A stretch of DNA of 64,000 nucleotides from Candidatus Gemmiger excrementavium (GCA_019116485.1 DXBO01000134.1:1-64000), one strand, 5' to 3'. Shown: positions 48,307-57,068, counted from the first letter of the stretch. Notes: generated from the letters alone by a model not told the origin. Program-made: numbers and translations.

Positions 48307-49665
48307 TCAATGGTGCTGGGGTGCGCCGCCGCCGGGGGTGGGCAGGGGGCAGTGAGCCAGATACCAGGCAAACAGCACCGAACTGATGCCCCAGGTCAGC
48401 GGGTAAGCCCAGAAGATCACGCCGATGTCGGGGATAAAATGCACCGTGACGGTGATGTAGGTAATACGCAGTGCGCACCAGATAGCCAGCATGATGACCA
48501 TGGGAACCGTGGGGCGGCCCAGCCCCCGCAGGATGCCCGCACAGCAATGGCTGAACGCCAGCAGGCAGTAGAACAGTGCCACCGTGCGGGCCTGCCGCAC
48601 ACCGAAAGCGATGACTTCAGCCTCGGGGTTGAATGCGGCAATGAGCCAGGGAGCCAGAACGAACATGGCCACCCCTACCACTTCGGCCAGCAGGGCGGAA
48701 GCTCCGATGCCGAACCGCATACCCCGGCGCACCCGGTCCAGCTGTCCGGCACCGATGTTCTGGCTCACAAAGGTGGCCAGTGCCATGGAAAAGCAGGTCA
48801 CCGGAAGAAATGCAAATCCCTCCACCTTGCTGTAAGCGCCGCAGCCCGCCATGGCCTGGGCCCCGAAAGCGTTGATGTTGGCCTGTACGATGACGTTGGC
48901 CACCGAGATCACCGAGTTCTGCACGCCGGAGGGAACCCCCTGGGCCACCACCGCCCGCAGGGTGGCGGGGTGGAACCGCACCTGCCGCCAGCGCACACCG
49001 TAGGCTTCCCGGGTCAGGCTCAGCCGGCGGAAAGCCAGCACTGCGCTGACCGTCTGGGACAAAATGGTGGCCAGTGCTGCGCCGCCCACCCCCATGTGCA
49101 GCCCGGCAATAAACCACAGGTCCAGGATCACATTGAGTACCGACGCCGTGATCAGATACAGCATGGGGCTGCGGCTGTCGCCTACCGACTGCAAAATGCT
49201 GGCCCCCACGTTGTACATGACCACCGACAGCGAACCCAGAAAATATACCCGGAAATAGATGATGGAATTGGGCAGCACCTCGGCAGGGGTGCCCATCCAC
49301 TGCAGGATCAGCGGCGTCAGCACCACGCCCAGCACGGTCAGCGCCGCACCGGCTGCCAGGCCCAGGGCCACCGTGGTGTGCACCGCCCGGCGCAGGGCGC
49401 TTTCATCGTTGGCGCCGTAATGGCGGGCCACCAGCACCCCGGCGCCCAGGCTGACGCCGTTTACGAACCCGGTCAAAAGAAAGATCAGGCTGCCCGATGA
49501 GCCCACCGCGGCCAGGGCCTCGCCGCCCAGGAAGTTGCCCACGATCAGTGAATCCACCGCGTTGTACAGCTGCTGGAACAGGTTGCTGAAAAAAATAGGC
49601 ACCGCGAACACCAGCATGCCGCGGGCCACGCTGCCGCTGGTCAGGGAATAGGTTTTTTCCAACAA
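48307..49665 (-). CDS. MATE family multidrug efflux transporter
   Basis: 452 residues, twelve helices in two halves, NorM/DinF-like. Hallmarks are MLVFAVPIFFSNLFQQLYNAVDSLIVGNFLGGEALAAVGSSG in shortened form, GLHMGVGGAALATILSQTVSA, and the second-half counterpart GVPSGVQNSVISVANVIVQANINAFGAQAMAG. It exports cationic compounds in exchange for sodium or protons. The start is TTG at 49665 (a second TTG follows at once). No ATG or GTG is available in a sensible place, and GGCGGTG lies 10-12 bases upstream. Substrate is not predictable. Confidence 0.9.
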   Translation of the reverse strand: MLEKTYSLTSGSVARGMLVFAVPIFFSNLFQQLYNAVDSLIVGNFLGGEALAAVGSSGSLIFLLTGFVNGVSLGAGVLVARHYGANDESALRRAVHTTVALGLAAGAALTVLGVVLTPLILQWMGTPAEVLPNSIIYFRVYFLGSLSVVMYNVGASILQSVGDSRSPMLYLITASVLNVILDLWFIAGLHMGVGGAALATILSQTVSAVLAFRRLSLTREAYGVRWRQVRFHPATLRAVVAQGVPSGVQNSVISVANVIVQANINAFGAQAMAGCGAYSKVEGFAFLPVTCFSMALATFVSQNIGAGQLDRVRRGMRFGIGASALLAEVVGVAMFVLAPWLIAAFNPEAEVIAFGVRQARTVALFYCLLAFSHCCAGILRGLGRPTVPMVIMLAIWCALRITYITVTVHFIPDIGVIFWAYPLTWGISSVLFAWYLAHCPLPTPGGGAPQHH

Positions 49666-49817
49666 GATACGTCACACCGCCTTCACAGAACTGGCCGCGT
49701 CGTGTCGAATCACGCCGCAGCCCTTACTTCTATCCTACGCCCCGGGGCGGGCGCTGTCAAGCGGTTGCCAAGGCAGGGGCGCCGTGTTACAATCTAAGGG
49801 AAAAGAGGCGATGCACC

Positions 49818-50288
49818 GTGCTGGATTTTGCCCACCTGAACCGCTACCGTGAAAACAACCGCCTGGAGGCCAAGCGCGCCCAGGGCGGGCTGCCCCACAG
49901 CCTGTGGGAAACCTACTCTGCTTTTGCCAACACCCGGGGCGGGCTGATCTTGCTGGGGGTGGCCGAAGCACCGGACCACCGCTTTTACAGCGTGCCCCTG
50001 CCCGACCCCGAGGCTTTGGTACAGGAATTCTGGCGCCTGGTGGCAGACCCGGCGGTGACCAACGTCAACCTGCTGCGCCCCTCGGACGTGAACATCCGGG
50101 AAAGCGAGGGCAATCCCATCGTGGTCATCCATGTGCCCCGGGCCGCTTTGCGCAACAAGCCGGTCTACATCGGCACCGACCCTTTCACCGGAACCTACCG
50201 CCGCAGCGGGGAAGGGGACTACCGCTGTACCCCCCAGGAGGTGCAGACCATGCTGCGGGCCCGGGACGCCGCCCGCCGACACCTTTAA
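49818..50288 (+). CDS. Short AlbA_2 (Schlafen-like) domain protein
   Basis: 156 residues. It has the AlbA_2 N-terminal domain: YRENNRLEAKRAQGGLPHSLWETYSAFANTRGGLILLGV, with the conserved Glu/Lys pair, then HVPRAALRNKPVYIGTDPF and TGTYRRSGEGDYRCTPQEVQ. Most relatives called ATP-binding or putative DNA-binding proteins run on for another 200-300 residues with a GHKL-like and winged-helix part. Here the protein stops after the AlbA_2 domain and the next gene begins 22 bases later, so it is a short form or a truncated gene that kept a clean end. The function of such proteins is not settled. The start is GTG at 49818. Confidence 0.75.
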   Translation: MLDFAHLNRYRENNRLEAKRAQGGLPHSLWETYSAFANTRGGLILLGVAEAPDHRFYSVPLPDPEALVQEFWRLVADPAVTNVNLLRPSDVNIRESEGNPIVVIHVPRAALRNKPVYIGTDPFTGTYRRSGEGDYRCTPQEVQTMLRARDAARRHL

Positions 50289-50310
50289 GAGAAAAACGGG
50301 AGGAACCGCC

Positions 50311-51126
50311 ATGCGTATCATCACCCTGATCGAAAATACCCCCGGTGCGCCGGGCTGTGCCCATGAACACGGCCTGAGCCTGTATATCGAGACGGCCTGC
50401 CACACCCTGCTGCTGGACACCGGGGCAACCGGTGCCTTTGCCGATAACGCCGCCGCCCTGGGGCTGGACCTTGGCCGGGTGGACACCGTGGTACTCAGCC
50501 ATGGCCATTACGACCACAGCGGCGGCCTGTTGCGGCTGGCCCGGCTGGCCCCGGCGGCCCAAATCTATATGCAGCGGGGCGCGGGCCGGGATTTTTATCA
50601 CGATGACCGCTACATCGGCATCGACAAGGCCATTCTGGACCTGCCCAACCTGCACCTGCTGGACGGTGACTGCCGCCTGGATGAAGAACTCGCGGTGTTT
50701 GCCGGCGTCACGGGGCGGCGGTTCTGGCCCCGCAGCAATCTGGCTTTGCGGGTGGCAGGGCCGGACGGCAAGCGGGTGCAGGATGATTTCTCCCACGAAC
50801 AGTGCCTGGTGGTGGAGCAGGAGGGCAAGCACATTCTGCTGTCCGGCTGCGCCCACAACGGCATCCTCAACATTCTGGACCGCTACCGCGCCCTCTACGG
50901 CGCCGACCCCGACGTGGCCGTCAGCGGCTTCCACATGAAACAGGCGGACCCCTACACCGACGAGGAATGGCAGATCATTGAGGACACCGCCCGGGAACTG
51001 CAAACGTACCACACCCTGTTTTACACCGGCCACTGCACCGGCAAACCCGCCCAGGAACGGCTGCTGGCCCTGATGGGCGACCAGCTGCGCCCGCTGCACA
51101 GCGGTCAGGAACTGTGTTTGCCGTGA
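50311..51126 (+). CDS. MBL-fold metallohydrolase (COG1237 type)
   Basis: 271 residues. Metal-binding motifs are LSHGHYDHSGGLLRL (HxHxDH), ILLSGCAHNGILNIL (third His) and a terminal FYTGHCTGKPAQERL. The N-terminal HGLSLYIETACHTLLLDTGATGAF is typical. The GCAHxGI motif and overall order match the group related to the dihydropterin ribofuranosyl-aminobenzene phosphate synthase annotation, whose true activity in Firmicutes is unknown. It follows the AlbA_2 gene by 22 bases and probably shares its transcript. GGGAGG lies 7 bases before the ATG. Confidence 0.85.
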   Translation: MRIITLIENTPGAPGCAHEHGLSLYIETACHTLLLDTGATGAFADNAAALGLDLGRVDTVVLSHGHYDHSGGLLRLARLAPAAQIYMQRGAGRDFYHDDRYIGIDKAILDLPNLHLLDGDCRLDEELAVFAGVTGRRFWPRSNLALRVAGPDGKRVQDDFSHEQCLVVEQEGKHILLSGCAHNGILNILDRYRALYGADPDVAVSGFHMKQADPYTDEEWQIIEDTARELQTYHTLFYTGHCTGKPAQERLLALMGDQLRPLHSGQELCLP

Positions 51127-51206
51127 ACGCGGCGGATCGGCGCTGGTTACAAAACCGGCGCCGCTTTTTTGTGCAAAATTTTATGCGGGAAAGTCTGCGC
51201 CGGGCG

Positions 51207-51234
51207 TTGATTTTCCCCGGGAATGTGGTATGAT
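51207..51234 (+). promoter_or_regulatory. Promoter of the TetR operon
   Basis: TTGATT (51207-51212) and TATGAT (51229-51234) with a 16-base spacer, 47 bases before the GTG start. Confidence 0.65.
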
Positions 51235-51245
51235 AGAAAAGTAAT

Positions 51246-51259
51246 ATAACACTTGTTAT
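51246..51259. promoter_or_regulatory. Palindromic operator candidate for TetR autoregulation
   Basis: ATAACA-CT-TGTTAT, a perfect inverted repeat just downstream of the -10 box and near the transcript start, the usual place for a TetR-family self-operator. Confidence 0.65.
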
Positions 51260-51280
51260 TTATGAAGGAAGGGGGCCCCC

Positions 51281-51871
51281 GTGCCGCGAACCAAACGTAT
51301 TGAAAAAGAAGATATCCTGCGCGCCGCGGTCCAGGTGGTGCGCACCCAGGGCGAAGGGGCGCTGTCGGTGCGGGGCATTGCCAAGGAACTGGGCTGCTCT
51401 ACCCAGCCCCTGTACTCGGAGTTCGGCAGCATGGAGGAACTGCGCGCCGCGCTGCTGGACTATCTGCGCCGCCACTACCTGCATGTGCAGTGCCGCAACT
51501 ATAAGGAGTTCGCCCGCCATTTTCTGGGCTTTGCCCGGCGGGAACCGGAGTTGTTCCGGTTTTTGTACCTGCGCCGCCGGGCGGACGGCGGCGCTCCGCC
51601 GGATGACCCCAACTACGATGAGACGGTACGCCTGCTGGTACGCAACCTGGAAATGTCTCCCGAGACCGCCCGGGCCATGCACCGCCAGATGCAGTATCGC
51701 TGCTACGGGCTGGGCGTCATGCTGGCCACCGGCTACTGCGCCCTGACGGCGGAGGAGATCGAACAGGAACTGACCGAGTTTTACTGCATCATTCTGCGTC
51801 ACTACAAGGGCATTACCGACGACGCCCAGCTGCAGACCTGGCTGGAGCGTTCCCGTAACCTGATCCTGTGA
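51281..51871 (+). CDS. TetR family transcriptional regulator
   Basis: 196 residues. The N-terminal DNA-binding domain is TKRIEKEDILRAAVQVVRTQ, then LSVRGIAKELGCSTQPLYSEFGSMEELRAALLDYL, a standard TetR helix-turn-helix. The ligand-binding domain that follows is not of a recognisable subtype, but has FLGFARREPELFRFLYLRRR. It is the first of three genes, with the flavoprotein gene beginning 19 bases after its stop. It is therefore likely to control the FAD and iron-sulfur oxidoreductases in response to their substrate. The start is GTG at 51281 behind GAAGGAAGGGGG. Confidence 0.9.
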   Translation: MPRTKRIEKEDILRAAVQVVRTQGEGALSVRGIAKELGCSTQPLYSEFGSMEELRAALLDYLRRHYLHVQCRNYKEFARHFLGFARREPELFRFLYLRRRADGGAPPDDPNYDETVRLLVRNLEMSPETARAMHRQMQYRCYGLGVMLATGYCALTAEEIEQELTEFYCIILRHYKGITDDAQLQTWLERSRNLIL

Positions 51872-51890
51872 CCCAGTAAGGAGGTTTTTT

Positions 51891-53441
51891 ATGGAAAAAC
51901 AAAACGCAAAACGCTATGACGTAGTGGTCATCGGCGCCGGCAACGGCGGCCTGACCGCGGCCATCCGGGTGCTGCAGGGGGGATACTCCTGCCTGCTGCT
52001 GGAAAAACACAACCTGCCCGGCGGTTTTGCCACTAGCTTCAAGCGGGGCCGCTTTGAGTTCGAGGCCAGCCTGCACGAGCTCAACGACTTTGGCTCCCCC
52101 GACGCCCCCGGCGATATCCGCACCCTGTTCCGGGACCTGGGGGTGGAGGACAAGATCGACTGGGTGCGCATCCCCGAAGCCTACCACATGATCACCACCG
52201 ACAAAAAATACGACTGCATCATGCCCTTCGGTGTGCAGGCCTTCATCGACAAGATGGAGGAGTATGTGCCCGGGTCCCGCCCCTCCATGACCGCTTTCTT
52301 TGAACTGTGCGAGGAAGTGCGCGCCGCTCAGGCCTATTCCAACTCGGTAAACGGCAACACCGATTCCGGGTATATGAAATCCCACTTCCCCAATTTCGTC
52401 AAGGCGGGCAGCTATTCCGTCAACCAGGTGCTGGAAGCCCTCAAGATGCCCCAGGCGGCCCGGGATATCCTCAACGCCTACTGGTGCTACCTGGGCGTGG
52501 ATTGTGACCGTATGAGTTTTTTGCATTACGGGTCCATGGTCATCCGCTACATCACCCGGGATGCCTGGATGCCCAAGATGCGCTCTCACGAAATCAGTCT
52601 TGCCATGGATACCCGCATCCGGGAACTGGGCGGGGATATCTGGTATCACTCTGAGGCGCAGGCCATCCTGACCGACGAACAAAACGCCATCAGCGGTGTG
52701 CGCTTGACGGACGGCACTGTGATCGAAACCCGCCACGTCATCGCCAACTGTTCGCCCCATCTGGTGTTCGGCAAACTGCTGGACAAAAAATCCGTTACCG
52801 AAGCCCAGGTCCGGGCCACCAACGCCCGCACCTTTGCAGGCCGCGGCTTCACCCTGTTCCTGGGGCTCAACAAATCCGCCCAGGAGCTGGGCATCAAGAG
52901 CCATAACTACTTTATCTACGATACCGCCGACTCGGTCAAACAGTATGACATGATGCGCAAGGTGGCCACCAACCATGTGCAGGCTACCGTCTGCCTGAAC
53001 AACGCCTACCCCGAATGTTCCCCGGAAGGCACCTGCATGATGTACTTTACCACCATGTTCATGTCGGACGACTGGGGCAACGTAACCGAGACCGATTACT
53101 TCAAGGCCAAGGACCGCATTGCCGAGGATATGATCAACGTCTTTGAACGGGAGACCGGCTGCAAGATCCGCGATGCCATTGAGGAGATCGCCGTGGCGTC
53201 CCCCACCACCTATGCCCGGTACTGCGGCCATCCCCAGGGTGTCATCTACGGCTACGAAGCCGCCGACTGGGACGCCCTGATGCCCCGCCTGATGATGATG
53301 AAAGAGGACGCCGCCCTGCACCCGGGCCTGCGCTTTGCGGGCGGGTACGCCATGCGTTCCAGCGGCTATTCCAGCGCCTATGTGTCGGGGGATATCTCGG
53401 GCCGCCAGACCGTGGGCGATCTCAAGAAGGAGGCGCAGTGA
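51891..53441 (+). CDS. Phytoene-desaturase/retinol-saturase-like FAD oxidoreductase
   Basis: 516 residues. The dinucleotide fold begins YDVVVIGAGNGGLTAAIRVLQGGYSCLLLEKHNLPGGFATSFKRG, the CrtI/COG1233 pattern. EISLAMDTRIRELGGDIWYHSEAQAIL and VIANCSPHLVFGKLL are the mid motifs, and the C-terminal FAD motif is PGLRFAGGYAMRSSGYSSAYVSGDISGR. Relatives saturate or desaturate polyenes or act on other lipophilic substrates. No carotenoid biosynthesis gene is adjacent. It is followed by a ferredoxin-reductase-like gene after one base of spacing, so it may be the terminal oxidoreductase fed by that protein. AAGGAGG precedes the ATG by 7 bases. Confidence 0.85.
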   Translation: MEKQNAKRYDVVVIGAGNGGLTAAIRVLQGGYSCLLLEKHNLPGGFATSFKRGRFEFEASLHELNDFGSPDAPGDIRTLFRDLGVEDKIDWVRIPEAYHMITTDKKYDCIMPFGVQAFIDKMEEYVPGSRPSMTAFFELCEEVRAAQAYSNSVNGNTDSGYMKSHFPNFVKAGSYSVNQVLEALKMPQAARDILNAYWCYLGVDCDRMSFLHYGSMVIRYITRDAWMPKMRSHEISLAMDTRIRELGGDIWYHSEAQAILTDEQNAISGVRLTDGTVIETRHVIANCSPHLVFGKLLDKKSVTEAQVRATNARTFAGRGFTLFLGLNKSAQELGIKSHNYFIYDTADSVKQYDMMRKVATNHVQATVCLNNAYPECSPEGTCMMYFTTMFMSDDWGNVTETDYFKAKDRIAEDMINVFERETGCKIRDAIEEIAVASPTTYARYCGHPQGVIYGYEAADWDALMPRLMMMKEDAALHPGLRFAGGYAMRSSGYSSAYVSGDISGRQTVGDLKKEAQ

Positions 53442-53442
53442 T

Positions 53443-54606
53443 ATGAAATTTCAGAAACAGATTTTTGGGTTTATGGACATGCTTCGCTTCAAGCAGCTGG
53501 TGCCCAACCGCCGCAAGGCTCTGGCCGCCGGGTCCGACGCCCCGCTGCCCACCCGTTACCGTGTCAACGACCAGGCCAAGGCGCTGCACCCCGGCCGTAT
53601 GCAGGTGGAAGTCACCGCCCTGCGCCCCCTCACAGACCACATGACCGAGCTTACCTTCCGCCGCACCGACGCCGATGCCTTCCCCTTCTTCCGGGCCGGG
53701 CAGTATGTGTCGCTGCAGGGCACCGTGGAGGGCAGCGTGGTCAGCCGTCCCTACTCCATCTCCTCCAGCCCCCGGGAAGCGCTGGAAAACAAGCTAACCC
53801 TGGGCGTGGAAAACGCCGGTTTCTTCTCGGGCTATCTCAACCGGGAGGTCAAGGTGGGGGACCGCTTCCTTATGACCGAACCGGCGGGTGAGTTCCACTA
53901 TGAGACCCTGCGGGACAAACCCCGCATCGTAGGCATCGCGGGCGGCAGCGGCATCACGCCCTTTCTCTCCATGGCCAAAAGCCGCAAGGAAGGGGACGAA
54001 TCCTATGAGATGCTCCTGTTCTACGGCGCCCGGGACGAAGCCCACCTGGCCTACAAGGCGGAACTGGATGCCCTGGCCGCCGAAGGGGCGGTCAAGGTGG
54101 TCTATGTACTCAGTGACCAGAAAAAAGAAGGCTACGAACACGGCTTTGTTACCGCCGAATTGATGGCCCGCTACGCTGATCTGCGGGATGTGACCTTCTT
54201 CCTGTGCGGCCCGGCGGCCATGTATGCCTTTATCCAGAAAGAACTGGCGCCCCTGGGTCTGCCCGTCAAGGCCGTGCGCAAGGACGCCACCTGCTGCGGC
54301 AGCCGTGCGGTGGAAAATCCCCGCACCTTTACCCTTACCGTCCACATCCGGGACAAGGTCTGGACCATCCCCGCACGGGAGGATGAGACCCTGCTCACCG
54401 CCATGGAGCGGGCCGGCATTCCCGCCCCCAACAAATGCCGGGCCGGCGGCTGCGGCTACTGTCACAGCAAGTGGCTGGGCGGCGACTTTACCGTGGCGGA
54501 AGGCCGGGATGGCCGCCGTCTGGCGGACCGCAAGTTCGGCTTTATCCACCCCTGCGTGACCTACCCCCAGAGCGATATGGAGGTCGACGTACCCCCGGCT
54601 GAATAA
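53443..54606 (+). CDS. FAD/NAD(P)H reductase with C-terminal 2Fe-2S domain
   Basis: 387 residues. An N-terminal extension of about 50 residues precedes the FAD-binding beta-barrel (motif RPYSISSSP, flavin site) and the NAD-binding domain (IVGIAGGSGITPFLSM and FFLCGPAAMYAFIQKEL). The C-terminal plant-type ferredoxin domain has NKCRAGGCGYC (C-x4-C-x2-C) plus a fourth Cys in FIHPCVTYP. This is the layout of phenol hydroxylase- or HCP-reductase-type electron-transfer proteins. It should pass electrons from NAD(P)H to an iron-sulfur or flavin partner, most simply the adjacent COG1233 protein. Starts one base after that gene's stop, behind AAGGAGG. It ends before a terminator. Confidence 0.88.
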   Translation: MKFQKQIFGFMDMLRFKQLVPNRRKALAAGSDAPLPTRYRVNDQAKALHPGRMQVEVTALRPLTDHMTELTFRRTDADAFPFFRAGQYVSLQGTVEGSVVSRPYSISSSPREALENKLTLGVENAGFFSGYLNREVKVGDRFLMTEPAGEFHYETLRDKPRIVGIAGGSGITPFLSMAKSRKEGDESYEMLLFYGARDEAHLAYKAELDALAAEGAVKVVYVLSDQKKEGYEHGFVTAELMARYADLRDVTFFLCGPAAMYAFIQKELAPLGLPVKAVRKDATCCGSRAVENPRTFTLTVHIRDKVWTIPAREDETLLTAMERAGIPAPNKCRAGGCGYCHSKWLGGDFTVAEGRDGRRLADRKFGFIHPCVTYPQSDMEVDVPPAE

Positions 54607-54623
54607 GACTTTCCTTCTCCCCG

Positions 54624-54656
54624 CCCGCCGGGCTTTTGTGCCCGGCGGGTCGTTTT
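54624..54656 (+). terminator. Terminator of the TetR operon
   Basis: Arms CCCGCCGGGC/GCCCGGCGGG (54624-54633 and 54640-54649) followed by TCGTTTTG. Confidence 0.85.
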
Positions 54657-54670
54657 GTGTAAAATGAGAA

Positions 54671-54699
54671 TTGACACCAAGCCGTGGGTTTTCTATAAT
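54671..54699 (+). promoter_or_regulatory. Consensus promoter of the anion permease gene
   Basis: TTGACA (54671-54676) and TATAAT (54694-54699) at the ideal 17-base spacing. This is the best housekeeping-type promoter in the window. Confidence 0.85.
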
Positions 54700-54733
54700 A
54701 CCGTAGGAAAATGAGGAAATGGGGAATGGGAAG

Positions 54734-55852
54734 ATGAAGAGCGGATGGGGTCAGCGCTGCGTGGCCTTTTTCAAAAAAGAAACGGTGCTGTGTATTGCGG
54801 CAGTGCTGGCGGTGGTGTCCATGGGCATCAATCCGCCCAGCGCAGCCTACGCCGGGTACATCGACTGGAACACCCTGGCCCTGCTCTTTGGCCTGATGGC
54901 GGTGATGAAAGGTTTCCAGAAAGCCGGGGTGTTTGTCTGGCTGGGCAACTGCCTGCTGCGCCGCACCGACACCACCCGCAAAATGCTGTTTGTGCTGGTA
55001 TTTTTGCCTTTTGTGTGCAGCATGGTCATCACCAACGACGTGTCGCTCATCACCTTTGTGCCCTTTGCCCTCATCGTGCTGCACATGGCCGGGCAGGACT
55101 GGCTGGTGGTGCCCCTGGTGGTATTGCAGACGGTGGCGGCCAACCTGGGCAGTATGCTCACCCCCATGGGCAATCCCCAGAATTTATATCTCTACACAAA
55201 ATCCGGCCTGTCCTTCGGGGAGTTCGTGCTGCTGGTGCTGCCCTATGCGGCGGTGTCCGCCCTGTGCCTGGCGCTGCTGATCCTGCGGTGCGACTCGGTG
55301 CCCGTGCAGGCCGCCCCGGTCCAGAGCAAGCTGGCCGGGCCCGCTACCCTGGGGGTGTATGCCGCCGGGTTCGCCCTCTGCCTGCTGGCCATCTTTGATG
55401 TGCTGCCGCCGCTGGCGGTGGCGGCTGTGGTGGCGGTGGTGCTGCTGTTCTATGACCGGCAGGTGTTGGCCTCGGTGGACTATGCCCTGTTGGGCACCTT
55501 CATCGCGTTTTTCGTGTTCATCGGCAACCTGGGCGGCGTGGGCTGGTTCCGGGACTTCCTGGCCGCCGTGCTGGACGGCCACGTGGTCATCGTCTCGGTG
55601 CTGGCCAGCCAGGTCATCAGCAATGTGCCCGCGGCGCTGCTGCTCTCCGGCTTTACCGACCAGTGGCGGGACCTGATCGTGGGCTGCAACCTGGGCGGCC
55701 TGGGCACCCTCATTGCTTCCATGGCCAGCCTGATCTCCTACAAGATGGTGGCCCAGAACAGCCCCGAGCGGCGCAACACCTACCTCGTCTGGTTCACCGC
55801 CTGCAACGTGGGCATGCTGGTGCTGCTGCTGGCGCTCAACTGGATCTTATGA
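54734..55852 (+). CDS. SLC13/ArsB-like anion permease
   Basis: 372 residues from the ATG at 54734 (an in-frame ATG at 54719 is possible), with about ten helices. The pattern IDWNTLALLFGLMAVMKGFQKAG and the conserved MVITNDVSLITFVPFALIVL is that of the ion transporter superfamily containing ArsB and CitT. GSMLTPMGNPQNLYLYTKSGLSFGEF has the TxxGNxxN-type anion site, mirrored near the C-terminus by SNVPAALLLSGFTDQWRDLIVGCNLGG. The substrate may be a dicarboxylate, sulfate or arsenite-like anion. Neighbouring genes do not help. Only one gene lies between promoter and terminator. Confidence 0.8.
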   Translation: MKSGWGQRCVAFFKKETVLCIAAVLAVVSMGINPPSAAYAGYIDWNTLALLFGLMAVMKGFQKAGVFVWLGNCLLRRTDTTRKMLFVLVFLPFVCSMVITNDVSLITFVPFALIVLHMAGQDWLVVPLVVLQTVAANLGSMLTPMGNPQNLYLYTKSGLSFGEFVLLVLPYAAVSALCLALLILRCDSVPVQAAPVQSKLAGPATLGVYAAGFALCLLAIFDVLPPLAVAAVVAVVLLFYDRQVLASVDYALLGTFIAFFVFIGNLGGVGWFRDFLAAVLDGHVVIVSVLASQVISNVPAALLLSGFTDQWRDLIVGCNLGGLGTLIASMASLISYKMVAQNSPERRNTYLVWFTACNVGMLVLLLALNWIL

Positions 55853-55860
55853 CCAAGTTT

Positions 55861-55894
55861 TTTCCCGGACCTGCTGGGCCCGGGAAATTTTTTT
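55861..55894 (+). terminator. Terminator after the anion permease gene
   Basis: Stem TTTCCCGG/CCGGGAAA with a GC-rich loop, followed by seven Ts (55888-55894). Confidence 0.88.
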
Positions 55895-55981
55895 GCCAAA
55901 TGCTGTAACATCCCGCCGCCCTTTGCCACTGATAGATTGTAAGGCGCCTGAAATCCCACCCGAAAGGAGGCGAGCCGCCCC

Positions 55982-56485
55982 GTGAAACTGCCGGAACTGG
56001 AAACGTTGTACACCCTGTACCGCGCCGACCTGTACCGCTATTTGTGCCACCTGACCCACGATGCCGCCGAGGCCGAGGACCTGCTCAGCGAAACTTTTCT
56101 GCGGGCACTGCGGCGGCTGCCCACCTTCCGGGGGGACTGCGCGGTAAAAACCTGGCTGTTCGGCATTGCCCGCAACATCTGGCTGGAAAGCCTGCGCAAA
56201 CGGCGGGACACCGTCAGCCTGGACGACCCCGAAGCCATGCTGGAACGGTGCCTGGGGCGGGACACCCTGGCCGACACCACCGACGCCCGACGGGCCCTGG
56301 CCCGGGTGCGGGAACTGCTGGGGGAGATGAACCCCAAGGCCCGGCAGGTGGTGGAACTGCGGGCCCAGGGGTATTCCTACGCCGAGATTGCCCCGCGGCT
56401 GCAAATTACCGAAAACTCCGCCCGGGTGCTGGAACACCGCGCCCGGGCTGTACTGCAACAAACTTTGCAAAAGGAGGGGTACTGA
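55982..56485 (+). CDS. ECF-type RNA polymerase sigma factor
   Basis: 167 residues, ECF length. Region 2 is LYTLYRADLYRYLCHLTHDAAEAEDLLSETFLRALRRLPTFRG with KTWLFGIARNIWLESLRKR. Region 4 is LGEMNPKARQVVELRAQGYSYAEIAPRLQITENSARVLEHRAR. The start is GTG at 55982 behind a near-perfect AAAGGAGG site that is 12 bases away. The anti-sigma gene begins one base after the stop, with AAAGGAGG inside the sigma gene's end, so the two are coupled and the sigma is presumably held inactive until an envelope signal arrives. No autoregulatory promoter of characteristic type can be defined by eye. Confidence 0.9.
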   Translation: MKLPELETLYTLYRADLYRYLCHLTHDAAEAEDLLSETFLRALRRLPTFRGDCAVKTWLFGIARNIWLESLRKRRDTVSLDDPEAMLERCLGRDTLADTTDARRALARVRELLGEMNPKARQVVELRAQGYSYAEIAPRLQITENSARVLEHRARAVLQQTLQKEGY

Positions 56486-56486
56486 C

Positions 56487-57068
56487 ATGCCTGAACTGAA
56501 ACACACCCCCACACCCCCTGTGACACTGCCCTGTGCCATCTGCCGGGACCTGCTGCCCCTGGTGCAGGACGGCGTGGCCAGCCCCGAGAGCGAGGCCGCC
56601 GTCCGCGCCCACCTGCAGACCTGCGAAGCCTGCCGGGCCCTCTGGCCCGAAGCCGGGGAAAACAGCACCCCCGCCCCGCTGCCCGACGACGAAAAGGTGG
56701 TGCGCCAGCTGCGCCAGCGCATCAACGGCTGGCTGGTGGTCTTTGTGGGGGCCGGGCTGGCCCTGGGGCTGGCCTGCAGCCGCAGCAACGTGGCCAGCGG
56801 GCTGCTCTTTGTACTGTTGTTCCCGCTGGTCAGCGGGGTCACCTACTGGTGGGGCGGCCGCTCCTGGCGGCTGGTGCCGCCCCTGGCCGCGGTACTGTGG
56901 GCAGGGTTCAACCTGGTGGGTACCCGGGGGTACTTTGTGCCGGAACCCGCCGGGACTGTGGCCTGGATCGCCTGGGCTGTGGTGGGGGCCGTGGTGGCGG
57001 CGGTACTCTGCCTGGTAGGCACCTTGGCCGCCGCTTTGCTCAAATATGCCTTTGGAGGAGAAAAATAA
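56487..57068 (+). CDS. Zinc-finger anti-sigma factor, membrane-bound
   Basis: 193 residues. The N-terminal anti-sigma zinc finger is CAICRDLLPLVQDGVASPES followed by AVRAHLQTCEACRAL, giving the HxxxCxxC core and an upstream CxxC pair. From about residue 75 come four helices (GWLVVFVGAGLALGLAC, SGLLFVLLFPLVSGVTYW, VPPLAAVLWAGFNLVG and VAWIAWAVVGAVVAAVLCLV). It should bind the sigma factor from the gene before it at the membrane. It contains no obvious protease-cleavage region, so how it is released is not clear. It ends just before a third gene of the unit. Confidence 0.83.
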   Translation: MPELKHTPTPPVTLPCAICRDLLPLVQDGVASPESEAAVRAHLQTCEACRALWPEAGENSTPAPLPDDEKVVRQLRQRINGWLVVFVGAGLALGLACSRSNVASGLLFVLLFPLVSGVTYWWGGRSWRLVPPLAAVLWAGFNLVGTRGYFVPEPAGTVAWIAWAVVGAVVAAVLCLVGTLAAALLKYAFGGEK

